From NCBI GenBank assembly GCA_964370635.1, contig CAYJJU010000007.1, forward strand, positions 44,677 through 108,676: a stretch of DNA of 64,000 nucleotides, read 5' to 3'. The position numbers and the translations under genes are program-made. Source of the stretch: SIG603 sp964370635. Its GTDB lineage: Bacteria; Bacillota; Clostridia; Oscillospirales; Acutalibacteraceae. Shown here one piece after another: positions 16,326-25,153 of the stretch. Position 1 is the stretch's first letter; every line of letters begins with the position of its first letter. A model generated the notes under the pieces. It searched no databases. It was not told where the DNA came from and worked only from the letters and a program-made list of their open reading frames with translations.

Positions 16326-18254
16326 TTAATATTTTCTTGCCTTGTTAAAATTTTCTACTTTGTCATTATATGCCTTATTTACCGTTTCAATTTCACTTAC
16401 AGCCGCAACGCCTACATTCCACCATGCACCATAGCCGTCTGTCATGGTTTTTGGAAGCACTTTAATGTCTATAAGCACAGATTTTTCATCGTCCCTTGCC
16501 GCTTCTATCGCATTTATAAGCTCTTCCTCATTTTTAGCGCTGTATGCATTTAGGCCATAGCCTTTTGCTATCATTGCAAAGTCGGTTTCTATGAGTGCAC
16601 CGTCTTGTGCTCCACTATCTGTTCTATATCTAAACTCTGTTGCAAGACTATCCATGCCCTGCCCCATTTGCAAATTATTGATACATCCAAAACCGCAGTT
16701 GTCAAATAGTAGCACTATAATTTTTTTATTTTCTTGAAGTGAGGTTGTAAGCTCTGAATGAAGCATAATAAAGCTTCCGTCGCCTACCATTGAGTACACT
16801 TCCGTGTCAGGTTTTGCCATTTTAGCACCAAGAGCCGCCTGAATTTCATAACCCATGCATGAGTAGCCGTACTCCATGTGGTATGCATCCCTTGCATCGG
16901 TCTCCCACATACGCTGTAAATCTCCCGGTAAAGAGCCCGAAGCACCCACAACTATCGCGTCACTCGCAATTTTTTCTCTTATAATGCCCAAAGCCTGTGT
17001 TTGAGTTAGCATACCACCTGTAAGTTTAACAAATTCATCTATGGTTTTTTCATTTCTCGCCTTTACTAAAGGTTCGAAATTTTCACAGTATTTATAATTT
17101 GTCAGCCTTTTCATTTCCTCTTGCCAAAGCTTTTTAGCAGTCTTAATTTCGTCTTTATAAGAAGATTTATAATTCACCTTTGCTAGCTCTTCCATTAAAA
17201 TTTTCAGCGTTTTATCGGCATCACCCACAAGAGAAAGGGCATCCATTTTATTTCCGTGATACTGTGACATGTTAATTGTGATAAACTGCGTGTCCTCATC
17301 TTTAAATGCAGATTTTGATGCAGTTGTGAAGTCTGACAGCCTGCTACCAACGGCAATAATCACATCAGCCTCTTTTGCTACCGTATTTGAAGCGGAGTTT
17401 CCCGTTACACCGATTCCGCCTAAATTATAGGCATTAGACGATAAGCACGCACTTTTTCCCGCCTGTGTTTCTGAAAAGGGTATATTGAATTTTTCACAAA
17501 ATGCTTCAAGTGTTTTTCCCGCTTGTGAGTATCTTACACCGCCGCCGCATATGACCAGCGGTTTTTTCTTTTTGCTGATAATTTTCACCGCTTCTAACAC
17601 AGCGTCAATCTCGGCTGTAGGCTGTGGTATTTTGTGCACTCTTTTATTAAAGAAATATTCAGGGTAATCATAGCTTTCGCCTTGCACATCTTGCGGTATA
17701 CTTATGCAAACGCCACCTGTATGCGCAGGGTCTGTGAGCACTCTCATTGCATTTATCATTGCACTCATTAACTGCTCTGGCCTATGTATTCTGTCCCAAT
17801 ATCTGCTAACAGGCCTAAATGCATCACTTGTGGTGATGGATAAATCATAAGCTTGCTCTAGCTGTTGCAGTACAGGGTCGGGCTGTCTTGTGGCGTGTGT
17901 GTCGCCTGTAAAGACTAGTAGCGGTATGTTATTAACCGTTGCCGTCGCAACTGCCGTCACCATATTTGCGGCTCCAGGGCCTATCGATGAAGCGCAGGCA
18001 ATGATTTTTCTTCTGTTATACTCCTTTGCAAAGCCGGTTGCAACATGCGCCATGCCTTGCTCGTTTCTGCCTTGGTAGACCTTAAGCCCTCCTGGATTTT
18101 CACCGAGTGCTTGACCTAGACCGCAGACTATTCCGTGGCCGAAAACCGTAAAAACTCCGTCTACAAACTTTGTTTCCTCACCGTTAAAGCTCACATATTG
18201 ATTGTCAAGAAATTTCACCAAGGCTTGAGCCATGGTCATTTTTATGTATTTCAT
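16326..18254 (-). CDS. iolD: 3D-(3,5/4)-trihydroxycyclohexane-1,2-dione hydrolase
   Basis: A 642-aa ThDP enzyme that opens the inositol ring to 5-deoxy-glucuronate. The N-terminal Pyr domain has VFGHGIVCGLGQAL and the activating Glu in GRNEQGMAHVATG. The C-terminal PP domain has the ThDP/Mg motif GDGSFIMLHSELTTS with NCGFGCINN. Length matches the family. The gene follows iolB after 11 nt and precedes iolE. Confidence 0.94.
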   Translation of the reverse strand: MKYIKMTMAQALVKFLDNQYVSFNGEETKFVDGVFTVFGHGIVCGLGQALGENPGGLKVYQGRNEQGMAHVATGFAKEYNRRKIIACASSIGPGAANMVTAVATATVNNIPLLVFTGDTHATRQPDPVLQQLEQAYDLSITTSDAFRPVSRYWDRIHRPEQLMSAMINAMRVLTDPAHTGGVCISIPQDVQGESYDYPEYFFNKRVHKIPQPTAEIDAVLEAVKIISKKKKPLVICGGGVRYSQAGKTLEAFCEKFNIPFSETQAGKSACLSSNAYNLGGIGVTGNSASNTVAKEADVIIAVGSRLSDFTTASKSAFKDEDTQFITINMSQYHGNKMDALSLVGDADKTLKILMEELAKVNYKSSYKDEIKTAKKLWQEEMKRLTNYKYCENFEPLVKARNEKTIDEFVKLTGGMLTQTQALGIIREKIASDAIVVGASGSLPGDLQRMWETDARDAYHMEYGYSCMGYEIQAALGAKMAKPDTEVYSMVGDGSFIMLHSELTTSLQENKKIIVLLFDNCGFGCINNLQMGQGMDSLATEFRYRTDSGAQDGALIETDFAMIAKGYGLNAYSAKNEEELINAIEAARDDEKSVLIDIKVLPKTMTDGYGAWWNVGVAAVSEIETVNKAYNDKVENFNKARKY

Positions 18255-18265
18255 ACTCTAACCTC

Positions 18266-19033
18266 TCATTCTTCATCAAGTAGCCACTTATGCTGTGGGT
18301 CGTCTACTCTATCTGTCCAAGGATTCCCATCAAGATGCCTTATCATCCAGCAGTAATACATGCTGTATCCCGGTGCCGTTACCTGTGGATGCGTCACCCC
18401 ACCTGGAATGATACTCGCACTGCCCTGTGTCACCTTATAGACATCTTCTCCAATAAAAGATGCGCCAAAGCCTTGCTCTTTTGAAAATTTATGATAATAA
18501 ATCTCGGGTTGCTCGTGGCTGTGCGGAATGTAACTTGACCATCTTCCGGGTAAGTTTATTACTTCACCTATTACCATATTAGAATATGGTGCGTTAAAGT
18601 AATCAAACACTGTAAGCACCTGTCTTTTTGCAGTGCCTTCCCATTTTTCACCGCCAAAACACTCTTGTTTGCAGTCATCGGGCGTGTAAAACACAGAGTC
18701 GAATTCCTTCTCGTTTACTGTTTGCTGTAAAATAATCTCACTGTCTTTAATGGCTTTAATTTTTACGTTTTTCATTTTTGCAACATGTAGACAGTATGGC
18801 TTTTCACTAAAGCAGTCTTTTCTTTTTGCCTCTTCCACCCTATTTTCAAAGGTATAATAAATTTCTCCGCTTACCAAAAGCACGGCGCTTTCATTGTCGT
18901 CGCTGTAAATTTCAAGCTCTTTGCCTTCTTCAAGCTTGATTACCTTGACATCCATAAGCATTTCGGCATTTTTTTCTCCCTGTTTTGATAACTCTTTTAT
19001 TCCGTTTGCATCAAAATCATATTTTACTAACAT
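18266..19033 (-). CDS. iolB: 5-deoxy-glucuronate isomerase
   Basis: A 255-aa cupin-type isomerase giving 5-dehydro-2-deoxy-gluconate. GRWSSYIPHSHEQPEIYYH contains the metal-binding His/Glu set, and GGVTHPQVTAPGYSMYYCWM is the second cupin motif. AAAGGGG precedes the ATG. The gene lies between iolC (23 nt) and iolD (11 nt) in the same operon. Confidence 0.93.
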   Translation of the reverse strand: MLVKYDFDANGIKELSKQGEKNAEMLMDVKVIKLEEGKELEIYSDDNESAVLLVSGEIYYTFENRVEEAKRKDCFSEKPYCLHVAKMKNVKIKAIKDSEIILQQTVNEKEFDSVFYTPDDCKQECFGGEKWEGTAKRQVLTVFDYFNAPYSNMVIGEVINLPGRWSSYIPHSHEQPEIYYHKFSKEQGFGASFIGEDVYKVTQGSASIIPGGVTHPQVTAPGYSMYYCWMIRHLDGNPWTDRVDDPQHKWLLDEE

Positions 19034-19056
19034 AGTACTACCCCTTTATATAAATT

Positions 19057-20073
19057 TTAATTTCTCGCTACCATTTCACCGTATTTTTCTTTGCTTTCCT
19101 TTATAAATGCATTAATTTTATCGACCGTCGGCATGTCTTGTGAGCAGCCGTGGCTTGCGACAAGCATTGCGGCACTGGCACTGCCAAACTCTAGTGCATC
19201 TAAAATCTCATAGCCTTCTAAAAGCGCATAAATAAAGGCACTAGCATAGCCGTCTCCACCACCAAAAGCTTTTAAAAGCTTGACTGGGAAAGGTTTTATC
19301 GAATAATTATTCCCGTCTTTTGTATAGGCGGTCGAGCCCTTTTTGCCGTGTTTAATAACCACAATAGAAGCGTTTTTACCATGCCAATACTTTGCTTCTT
19401 CTTCGTCACTCACACTTTCTCTTAATATTCTTCCCGTAAGCTCATATTCTTCCTTAGAGCCTAAAATTATCGTCGCATAATTTGCAACAAGTGAATAATA
19501 AACTGAAATTTCGTCTTCATTCTTCCAGTTATACGCCCTGTAATCAATGTCAAAAATTATGGGGGTGTTTGTTTTATCTGCAAGCATAACAGCCTTTAAC
19601 GCCGCCTCTCTCGACGGACTTTCGCAAAGCGCTGTGCCTGAAATCAATATTGCCTTTGCCTTTTTTATGTACTCTTCATCAATATCGCTACTTTCAAGCG
19701 CTAAGTCTGCCGCAGAGTTTCTATACATCACAATACTACTCTCGGTCTCGCTTAAAATTTCTGTGAATGTAAGGCCTAGCTTCTCACCATTTTTGCATCT
19801 TTTAATTTTAGACACGTCTATGCCTTCTTTGTCAAAATAATCAATTACAAAATCGCCAAACTGATCGTTCGACACCCTTGCAAAAAAGCCTACTTTTTTA
19901 GAAAGCCTTGAAAGCCCTACCGCTATATTTGCAGGTGAGCCTCCGACGTATTTTTTAAAGGTAAAACTCTCAGACAGCGGCCTGTGCATGTCTATAGGGT
20001 TTAAATCCACCGCCACACGGCCAAGCAAAACCAAATCAAACTCACGATTTTTATCAAATTTTATATACTCCAT
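19057..20073 (-). CDS. iolC: 5-dehydro-2-deoxygluconokinase
   Basis: A 338-aa PfkB-family sugar kinase. DLVLLGRVAVDLNP and KYVGGSPANIAVGLSRL are the N-terminal PfkB signature. The C-terminal catalytic motif is KAFGGGDGYASAFIYALLEG, with the anion hole GGGD; the family's usual GAGD reads GGGD here. It phosphorylates 5-dehydro-2-deoxygluconate ahead of aldol cleavage. It follows the regulator by 21 nt. Confidence 0.93.
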   Translation of the reverse strand: MEYIKFDKNREFDLVLLGRVAVDLNPIDMHRPLSESFTFKKYVGGSPANIAVGLSRLSKKVGFFARVSNDQFGDFVIDYFDKEGIDVSKIKRCKNGEKLGLTFTEILSETESSIVMYRNSAADLALESSDIDEEYIKKAKAILISGTALCESPSREAALKAVMLADKTNTPIIFDIDYRAYNWKNEDEISVYYSLVANYATIILGSKEEYELTGRILRESVSDEEEAKYWHGKNASIVVIKHGKKGSTAYTKDGNNYSIKPFPVKLLKAFGGGDGYASAFIYALLEGYEILDALEFGSASAAMLVASHGCSQDMPTVDKINAFIKESKEKYGEMVARN

Positions 20074-20094
20074 ATTATCATCTCACTTTCATAT

Positions 20095-20850
20095 TTATAC
20101 CAAATGGCATTTAATTCCTAGTTCACTGCACTGCGCCGCAAAGGCGTTTTGTGCGCCACCGTCGCTTATAACCACATCGAAATCGCTTAAATTTGCATAG
20201 GTCATAAGTGCCGCCTTTGGGTATTTGCTTCCATTTACAAGCAAAAATTTACTCTGGGCCTTTTTCATGACCATGCGCTTAATCTCGCATTCAAGCGGAG
20301 AGGAATTTGTAACCGCACCGTCTATAGTGACACCGGTCGATGCCATAAAGCACTTGTTTATATTATATTTTTCAAGCCTACCTACCGTATCGGGCGAAAC
20401 AAACGAAAAGGTGTCACGCTCAAGCTTACCCGGCAGGACAATTACATCTATATTAGAATAGCTAAGCGCTAAATCTATACATGCTAAATTGTTTGTAATC
20501 ACGGTAATATTTCTCTTGTCCTCTAAAAACCTTATAATTTCAAAGGTTGTAGTGCCGGAGTCTATAAAAATCACATCGCCACTTTTAACAAACTCTGCGG
20601 CTTTTTTTGCGATTTTAATCTTTTCGTCTCTGCGCTCTTCCTCTCTGATTTTAAATGGAACCAAGTCATTTTTGCTCTTGCTTTTTACTCCGCCGTAAAT
20701 TTTTTCTACACGTCCCATTTTGACAAGCTGTGCCACATCGCTTCTTAAAGTATTCATTGAAATATTAAGCTTAGCACATAAATCACTCATGCTAAGATTT
20801 TGTTTTTCTATCACGAGTTGCTCTATCTGCTGTAATCTAAGAGATTTCAT
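20095..20850 (-). CDS. iolR: DeoR-family regulator of the inositol operon
   Basis: A 251-aa DeoR protein. The N-terminal helix-turn-helix has MSDLCAKLNISMNTLRSDVA and ends in the family's GRVEKIYGGV. The C-terminal sugar-phosphate-sensing domain has FIDSGTTTFEIIRFL and VITNNLACIDLAL. In Bacillus, IolR is relieved by 5-dehydro-2-deoxygluconate-6-phosphate, the product of IolC. It heads the operon and faces iolG across a 189-bp control region. Confidence 0.85.
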   Translation of the reverse strand: MKSLRLQQIEQLVIEKQNLSMSDLCAKLNISMNTLRSDVAQLVKMGRVEKIYGGVKSKSKNDLVPFKIREEERRDEKIKIAKKAAEFVKSGDVIFIDSGTTTFEIIRFLEDKRNITVITNNLACIDLALSYSNIDVIVLPGKLERDTFSFVSPDTVGRLEKYNINKCFMASTGVTIDGAVTNSSPLECEIKRMVMKKAQSKFLLVNGSKYPKAALMTYANLSDFDVVISDGGAQNAFAAQCSELGIKCHLV

Positions 20851-20889
20851 ACCATATCCCCTGTCTATTAAAGTTTTTTAATATAAAAG

Positions 20890-20918
20890 ATTATATCACA
20901 ATAAATTCACATGGTAAA
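20890..20918 (-). promoter_or_regulatory. Promoter of the iolR-C-B-D-E operon
   Basis: On the minus strand TTTACC (20913-20918), 17 bp, TATAAT (20890-20895). The -10 lies in TTGTGATATAATC, closely matching the plus-strand TTGTGATATTATC at the iolG -10; both promoters also contain GAATTTAT. These shared words are candidate IolR sites. Confidence 0.55.
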
Positions 20919-20965
20919 TTAACAAAATAACCAAATAAGTTATCAATAAATTGTCGTATTGTCAG

Positions 20966-20994
20966 TTGAATTTATGGTAAATTTGTGATATTAT
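20966..20994 (+). promoter_or_regulatory. Promoter of iolG
   Basis: TTGAAT (20966-20971), 17 bp, TATTAT (20989-20994). The spacer contains TATGGTAAATTTGTGA, near-repeated on the other strand at the divergent iolR promoter. Confidence 0.6.
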
Positions 20995-21039
20995 CATCTA
21001 AATTACTATAAATTTAACAATTATGCGAGGAGATAAGTT

Positions 21040-22050
21040 ATGATTAATTTAGCAATTATCGGAGCGGGCAGAATAGGCAAAGTCCACGCCCAAAGCATTA
21101 CCTACCATGTAAAAGGCGCACAAGTAGTCGCAATAGCAGACCCTGTTGTAGACCTTTCAAAAGAGGATTGGATTAAGGACCTTGGCATAAAAACTTGCTA
21201 TAGCGACTATAAAGAAATTTTAAAAGACGAGAGCGTAGATGCGGTTCTAATATGTTCATCCACAAACACGCACGCACCCATTTCGCTAGAAGCGATAAGG
21301 GCAGGCAAGCATGTATTTTGCGAAAAACCCGTCTCACAAGATTTAAACGAGATTAAAGAAGTAATGGACGCCTTAAAAGAAAGCAAGGTAAAATACCAAG
21401 TTGGTTTTAACAGACGCTTTGACCATAACTTTAAGGCGGTAAGAGAGGCAGTAAATAACAAAAGCATAGGCGATGTACATATAACAAAAATCACATCACG
21501 TGACCCTGATGCACCTCCTGTGTCTTATGTAAAAGTGTCGGGCGGAATGTTTTTAGACATGACCATTCATGATTTTGACATGGTTCGCTACTTAACAGGC
21601 AGCGAAGTAGAAGAAGTTTACGCAAATGCCGGCGTTTTGGTAAATCCTGAAATTGGAGAGGCCGGAGATGTCGACACCGCCATCATCACTATGAAACTAA
21701 AAGACGGAAGTCTTGCCGTTATAGATAATTCCAGAAAAGCAGTATACGGTTATGACCAAAGGGCAGAAGTTTTCGGCTCTAAAGGACAGGTAAGCGTCAC
21801 AAACGACACACAAAGCACTGCAGTAATAAGCGGAGAAAACGGCGTGGTATCGCAAAAGCCACTTTATTTCTTCCTTGAAAGATACATGCAAGCATTTACC
21901 GATGAAATGACAGATTTCATTAACTGTATACAAAACGACACCAAAGAAAGCGTAGACATTATTGACGGTTTACAGGCGGTTGTAATTGCCTATGCGGCAA
22001 ACAAATCCGTAAAAGAAGGAAGACCTGTTAAGTTATCAGAAATAAACTAA
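21040..22050 (+). CDS. iolG: Inositol 2-dehydrogenase
   Basis: A 336-aa Gfo/Idh/MocA oxidoreductase that makes 2-keto-myo-inositol, the first step of the pathway. The Rossmann motif is AIIGAGRIGKVHAQS; HVFCEKPVSQDL has the conserved EKP. The catalytic region is GGMFLDMTIHDFDMVRYLTG (Asp and His). GCGAGGAG precedes the ATG. It is divergent from the other iol genes. No inositol transporter is in the window. Confidence 0.92.
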   Translation: MINLAIIGAGRIGKVHAQSITYHVKGAQVVAIADPVVDLSKEDWIKDLGIKTCYSDYKEILKDESVDAVLICSSTNTHAPISLEAIRAGKHVFCEKPVSQDLNEIKEVMDALKESKVKYQVGFNRRFDHNFKAVREAVNNKSIGDVHITKITSRDPDAPPVSYVKVSGGMFLDMTIHDFDMVRYLTGSEVEEVYANAGVLVNPEIGEAGDVDTAIITMKLKDGSLAVIDNSRKAVYGYDQRAEVFGSKGQVSVTNDTQSTAVISGENGVVSQKPLYFFLERYMQAFTDEMTDFINCIQNDTKESVDIIDGLQAVVIAYAANKSVKEGRPVKLSEIN

Positions 22051-22072
22051 TTAATTAAAAAAATGATATTAT

Positions 22073-22310
22073 GTTTCGTCATAACGACGATTATAAAAAG
22101 TTTTACTAAATTTTTTTCAAAAAATTTCGGGTTCTTAGGGCTGAGCCCTAAGGCGTTTTCCGCAGAAAACGAAATCTTATCCTTAGAAGAGCATTTTAAA
22201 GGTGAATTTTGCCCTTAAAGGGCAAAAGAGGAAAGTTTTGCGATAAAAAACTTTCCTTATCTCGTCCCTTTTGTAGAGTGTTTTTGCCACATGGGTTTAT
22301 TGACAGTCTG
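22073..22310 (+). repeat. Dispersed four-hairpin repeat, copy 2
   Basis: About 238 bp matching 6525-6763, with all four hairpins kept. In the first the loop changed from AGA to TGA and in the third from TAAAA to TTAAA while the stems are unchanged. The two copies diverge only in a ~45-bp stretch before the shared end TTTATTGACAGTCTG. It follows iolG and stretches to the TSCPD gene terminator. Confidence 0.85.
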
Positions 22311-22313
22311 TAA

Positions 22314-22344
22314 AAAAAATCCAGCCGTAATGGCTGGATTTTTT
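22314..22344 (-). terminator. Terminator downstream of the TSCPD gene
   Basis: AAAAAATCCAGCC and GGCTGGATTTTTT form a 13-bp perfect stem around GTAAT, with T runs on both strands. Confidence 0.85.
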
Positions 22345-22352
22345 AATTATCA

Positions 22353-22604
22353 TTATGCATTCAAGGCTTCACTCAAAGCTATTGCAAGCTGTGCAGGACA
22401 TGATGTAGGTCTTGAGCCACATTTTATATCCTTACATTTTTTAATAAAGTCTTCGGCCTCCATGCCTTGTGCTAAAACTGAAACGCCTTGCAAATTGCCG
22501 TGGCATCCGCCCTCAAACTCTACTGATTTTATAGTATTTCCGTCAAGTTCAACGTTAATAGCCCTTGAGCATACTCCTTTTGTTTTGTATGTGTATTTAC
22601 TCAT
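22353..22604 (-). CDS. TSCPD-domain protein (TIGR03905 family)
   Basis: An 83-aa protein. CSRAINVELDGNTIKSVEFEGGCHGNLQG and KCGSRPTSCPAQLAIAL carry conserved cysteines (GVCS, GGCHGN, CKDIKCG, TSCPAQL) that define the TSCPD domain, also found at the end of some ribonucleotide reductases. It probably binds a metal. It overlaps the end of the ABC permease gene by 8 nt and is the last gene of that operon. Confidence 0.87.
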   Translation of the reverse strand: MSKYTYKTKGVCSRAINVELDGNTIKSVEFEGGCHGNLQGVSVLAQGMEAEDFIKKCKDIKCGSRPTSCPAQLAIALSEALNA

Positions 22605-23424
22605 TTATTTTTCCACCTATACATTTATTTAATTTATCAAAATCAACTTTTGACATGCATTTATTATAAACTATGACACCTAAAATTACAATAGCAAGTT
22701 GTGGAACTAGTAGTACATACCATGATATTTGATAAAATCCAACAAATTGCCCCATGATAAATACCAAGAGCGGCAACAATATATATGAACATGCAAGCAC
22801 TGCATCAAGCTCCCTTTTGCTTGTTGAACTTGCCATATAAGTAATAATTGCAGTAAAAATCACTAAGCTAGGCGCCAATAAAAACGCAAGCACCGCCCAA
22901 TAAACTATGAGTTCTGCCGGCATTTTGTATATAAAACTCGACACAGATACTATTATCATAAACGACACTGCCGAAAAAAAGGTAGGCAAACTTGCCGATA
23001 TTACCGCACAGCTAAGCTTTGTTTTTACTATGACCTTGGCCGCACACTTGCTTCTTAACAAAATATCCATTGTTCCTGCATTTCTCTCTCCCACAAACAA
23101 GCTTGCAGTTGCTCCTGCCGAGCACAAAACCGGAATTAAAATAAAAACCATTGGATAAATCATAGTTACCATTATATAATGCATTTTTTGAGATGGGTTA
23201 AAACCTAAGTGCTCAGGCACTAAATTTGACAGAGCATTTGCACTCTCGCTTAAAACCAAGGACGGAAGCAGTAAAAAAACAAGCGGAGCTATGACACCTA
23301 AAAACAGGGCAAGTAGCGGCAATATTAACTTATTTGCGCTAAATTTCCAAATATCGGAAAAGTCTTTTAAAAATAGATATAGGTCTATACTTTTGAACTT
23401 TTCATTAAACTTATCAATCAACAT
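22597..23424 (-). CDS. ABC-2-type permease
   Basis: A 275-aa protein with six hydrophobic segments. FVGERNAGTMDILLRSKCA between segments 2 and 3 is the ABC-2 family's E-R--GT---LL loop. ATG 23424 is preceded by GGAGG (6 nt), inside the end of the partner gene; the frame also opens upstream at 23454 without a ribosome site. It is paired with the ATPase-like gene by an 11-nt overlap. Confidence 0.82.
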   Translation of the reverse strand: MLIDKFNEKFKSIDLYLFLKDFSDIWKFSANKLILPLLALFLGVIAPLVFLLLPSLVLSESANALSNLVPEHLGFNPSQKMHYIMVTMIYPMVFILIPVLCSAGATASLFVGERNAGTMDILLRSKCAAKVIVKTKLSCAVISASLPTFFSAVSFMIIVSVSSFIYKMPAELIVYWAVLAFLLAPSLVIFTAIITYMASSTSKRELDAVLACSYILLPLLVFIMGQFVGFYQISWYVLLVPQLAIVILGVIVYNKCMSKVDFDKLNKCIGGKINE

Positions 23425-24265
23425 CCAAAGCCTCCAAAATTGCATTAAGCGCATCGCTTACGGTCGGAAAAATAACATTCGCACTTACTAAATTTTTGTC
23501 CGCATATTTTTTTATTATGTCGGGCATTTGTGAAATGTCGCTTATTTTCTCGCAAAACTCGTCGCCGTCTAAGGTTTTTATGCTCGACACAGGCCCCAGA
23601 CCAAGCTCTTCATAAAGCTCGGTTTTTTTGCCTTCTTTGTGCACTTTCCCGTCTTTTACAAATATAAGCTTATCGCAAAACTCCACATCCTGTGTGTCTC
23701 CACCAAGTAATAAAACTGAAAGTCCATCATTTTTTACGTGGTTTTGCAAAAACTCCTGTACGCAGGCCCTTGCCTCTTCGTCTAAATTTTTAAATATGTC
23801 ATAAAACACTACCAATGTCGGGTTTAACATAAAAGCAGATGCCACCACAAGCTTTCTGTAATTTACTGCATCTAAGCTTTTCGTCGGCATGTCAACATCC
23901 GAGAAAATCATGAGCTCAAAAAGCAAGTTCGATGCAATTTCCTTTGATTTTCTGGTAGAAAGCCCATTTAACTGCCCTATAAACACTAGATTTTCAAGCG
24001 GAGAATACCTATCAAAAAGTCTTGTCTCAAACGAGGCAAAAGACAGGCCATGCTCTGCCATATTTTCCCCATTTAAAAGATTTTCACCATTAATTAGAAT
24101 TTCTCCCGCGCTTAATTTTTCTTTGCCACAAATAAATTCAGACAGCAAAGGCCTGCGTTCTTCTTCACAAAAAACAAGGCCTGCTATCTCGGCTTTTTCA
24201 AGGGTAAAATTAATATTTTTCAGACTGCCACCACTTACATTTATAAGCTCAAACAATGCCATCAT
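23414..24265 (-). CDS. Degenerate ABC ATPase-like subunit lacking a Walker A
   Basis: A 283-aa protein with ABC-ATPase layout: FELINVSGGSLKNINFTLEKAEI is the strand before the P-loop, and VFYDIFKNLDEEA sits at the Walker B and D-loop. The P-loop position reads LVFCEEERRPLLSEF with no GxxGxGK[ST], LSGGQ is replaced by LDAVNYRKLVV, and the catalytic Glu after Walker B is absent. It cannot be a normal ATPase as read. GAGGTGAG precedes the start. Genes before and after overlap it, so it is still translated in an operon. Confidence 0.75.
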   Translation of the reverse strand: MMALFELINVSGGSLKNINFTLEKAEIAGLVFCEEERRPLLSEFICGKEKLSAGEILINGENLLNGENMAEHGLSFASFETRLFDRYSPLENLVFIGQLNGLSTRKSKEIASNLLFELMIFSDVDMPTKSLDAVNYRKLVVASAFMLNPTLVVFYDIFKNLDEEARACVQEFLQNHVKNDGLSVLLLGGDTQDVEFCDKLIFVKDGKVHKEGKKTELYEELGLGPVSSIKTLDGDEFCEKISDISQMPDIIKKYADKNLVSANVIFPTVSDALNAILEALDVD

Positions 24266-24852
24266 CTCACCTCAGATGTTCCTTTTTCTACTAAATATGT
24301 TGCCTCTAAATCCGCAAGGTGCAGTTTAACCGCCAAGGAATACCTGTCATATGCTTGGCTTATAGCAAACGAACCACCTTTGACGCTATCGTCAAAGCCA
24401 CCCATATGCCACCTTATTGCCATAGCCTCATCAAGTCTTAATCTCATGAAGCGTTCAACTAAAAAAACCGACTTTTCACCGTGGCCGTAGGGAAATTTAT
24501 CCTCTACAACAAAATACGGTTTTTTCTCCCACTGTCCACTCTCTTCATTTTTTACGTTTCGTGTTGAGGTTTTATAAAACTCCGCCTTGCATATATCGTG
24601 AAACAGTGCGCAAATTGCAAAACTTTCCTCACTGTCTCCCTCTTCAAAGTATTTCCCTCTTAGGGTCTCGTATACATTTATGCTGTGCATTAAAAGTCCG
24701 CCCTCGCATGCGCAGTGATATTTTGTGCTTGCAGGCGCTGTGAAAAAATCGGTCTTTTCAAGCCAGTCCAAAAACTTCTCACTGCCGTCTCTTTTTATGT
24801 GTTTTGCATAAATTTCGTGAAATCTAACATTGTAGTCGCTTAAAGTATTCAT
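24262..24852 (-). CDS. HD-domain phosphohydrolase
   Basis: A 196-aa protein with an HD metal site: CEGGLLMHSINVYETL (His), ALFHDICKAEFY (His-Asp), GHGEKSVFLVERFM (His) and AIRWHMGGFD (His). Similar proteins in Clostridia are annotated as HD hydrolases without known substrate. It overlaps the ATPase-like gene by 4 nt and is first in that operon. Confidence 0.83.
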   Translation of the reverse strand: MNTLSDYNVRFHEIYAKHIKRDGSEKFLDWLEKTDFFTAPASTKYHCACEGGLLMHSINVYETLRGKYFEEGDSEESFAICALFHDICKAEFYKTSTRNVKNEESGQWEKKPYFVVEDKFPYGHGEKSVFLVERFMRLRLDEAMAIRWHMGGFDDSVKGGSFAISQAYDRYSLAVKLHLADLEATYLVEKGTSEVR

Positions 24853-24875
24853 TTTAACTCCCGTTCAATAAATGA

Positions 24876-24904
24876 AATAGGCAAGATATAAAACCCTGCC
24901 TATT
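24876..24904 (-). terminator. Hairpin between the lipoprotein and HD genes
   Basis: AATAGGCA and TGCCTATT are perfect arms around a 13-nt loop, with AT-rich flanks. It probably ends transcripts of the small lipoprotein gene at 24917. Confidence 0.55.
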
Positions 24905-24916
24905 ATTTTATTTAAT

Positions 24917-25135
24917 TTACTCGTCATCCTCTTCATCGTCTTCGTTTTCGTCTTCATCTCCAAAGACAGCACCGGCAGCATCCTCAAGACCCTCTCCGGC
25001 ATCTTCAAATGCATCTCCTATTTCGTCGCCCAAAATACCCAGTGCATCTTCGACTTTATCGCCTACAAGGTCGTCGCAGGCAACAAAGGAAAAAACAAGC
25101 ACAAAAACTAGTAGTACCGCAAATATCCTTTTCAT
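24917..25135 (-). CDS. Small acidic lipoprotein
   Basis: A 72-aa protein with a lipoprotein signal (FSFVAC, lipidated Cys about residue 20). The mature part is very acidic, with repeats of G-D--DAFEDAGE-LEDAAG and a tail EDENEDDEEDDE. No known domain. It follows the TIM-barrel gene by 18 nt. Confidence 0.72.
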   Translation of the reverse strand: MKRIFAVLLVFVLVFSFVACDDLVGDKVEDALGILGDEIGDAFEDAGEGLEDAAGAVFGDEDENEDDEEDDE

Positions 25136-25153
25136 ATCTTCCCCTCCATTAAA

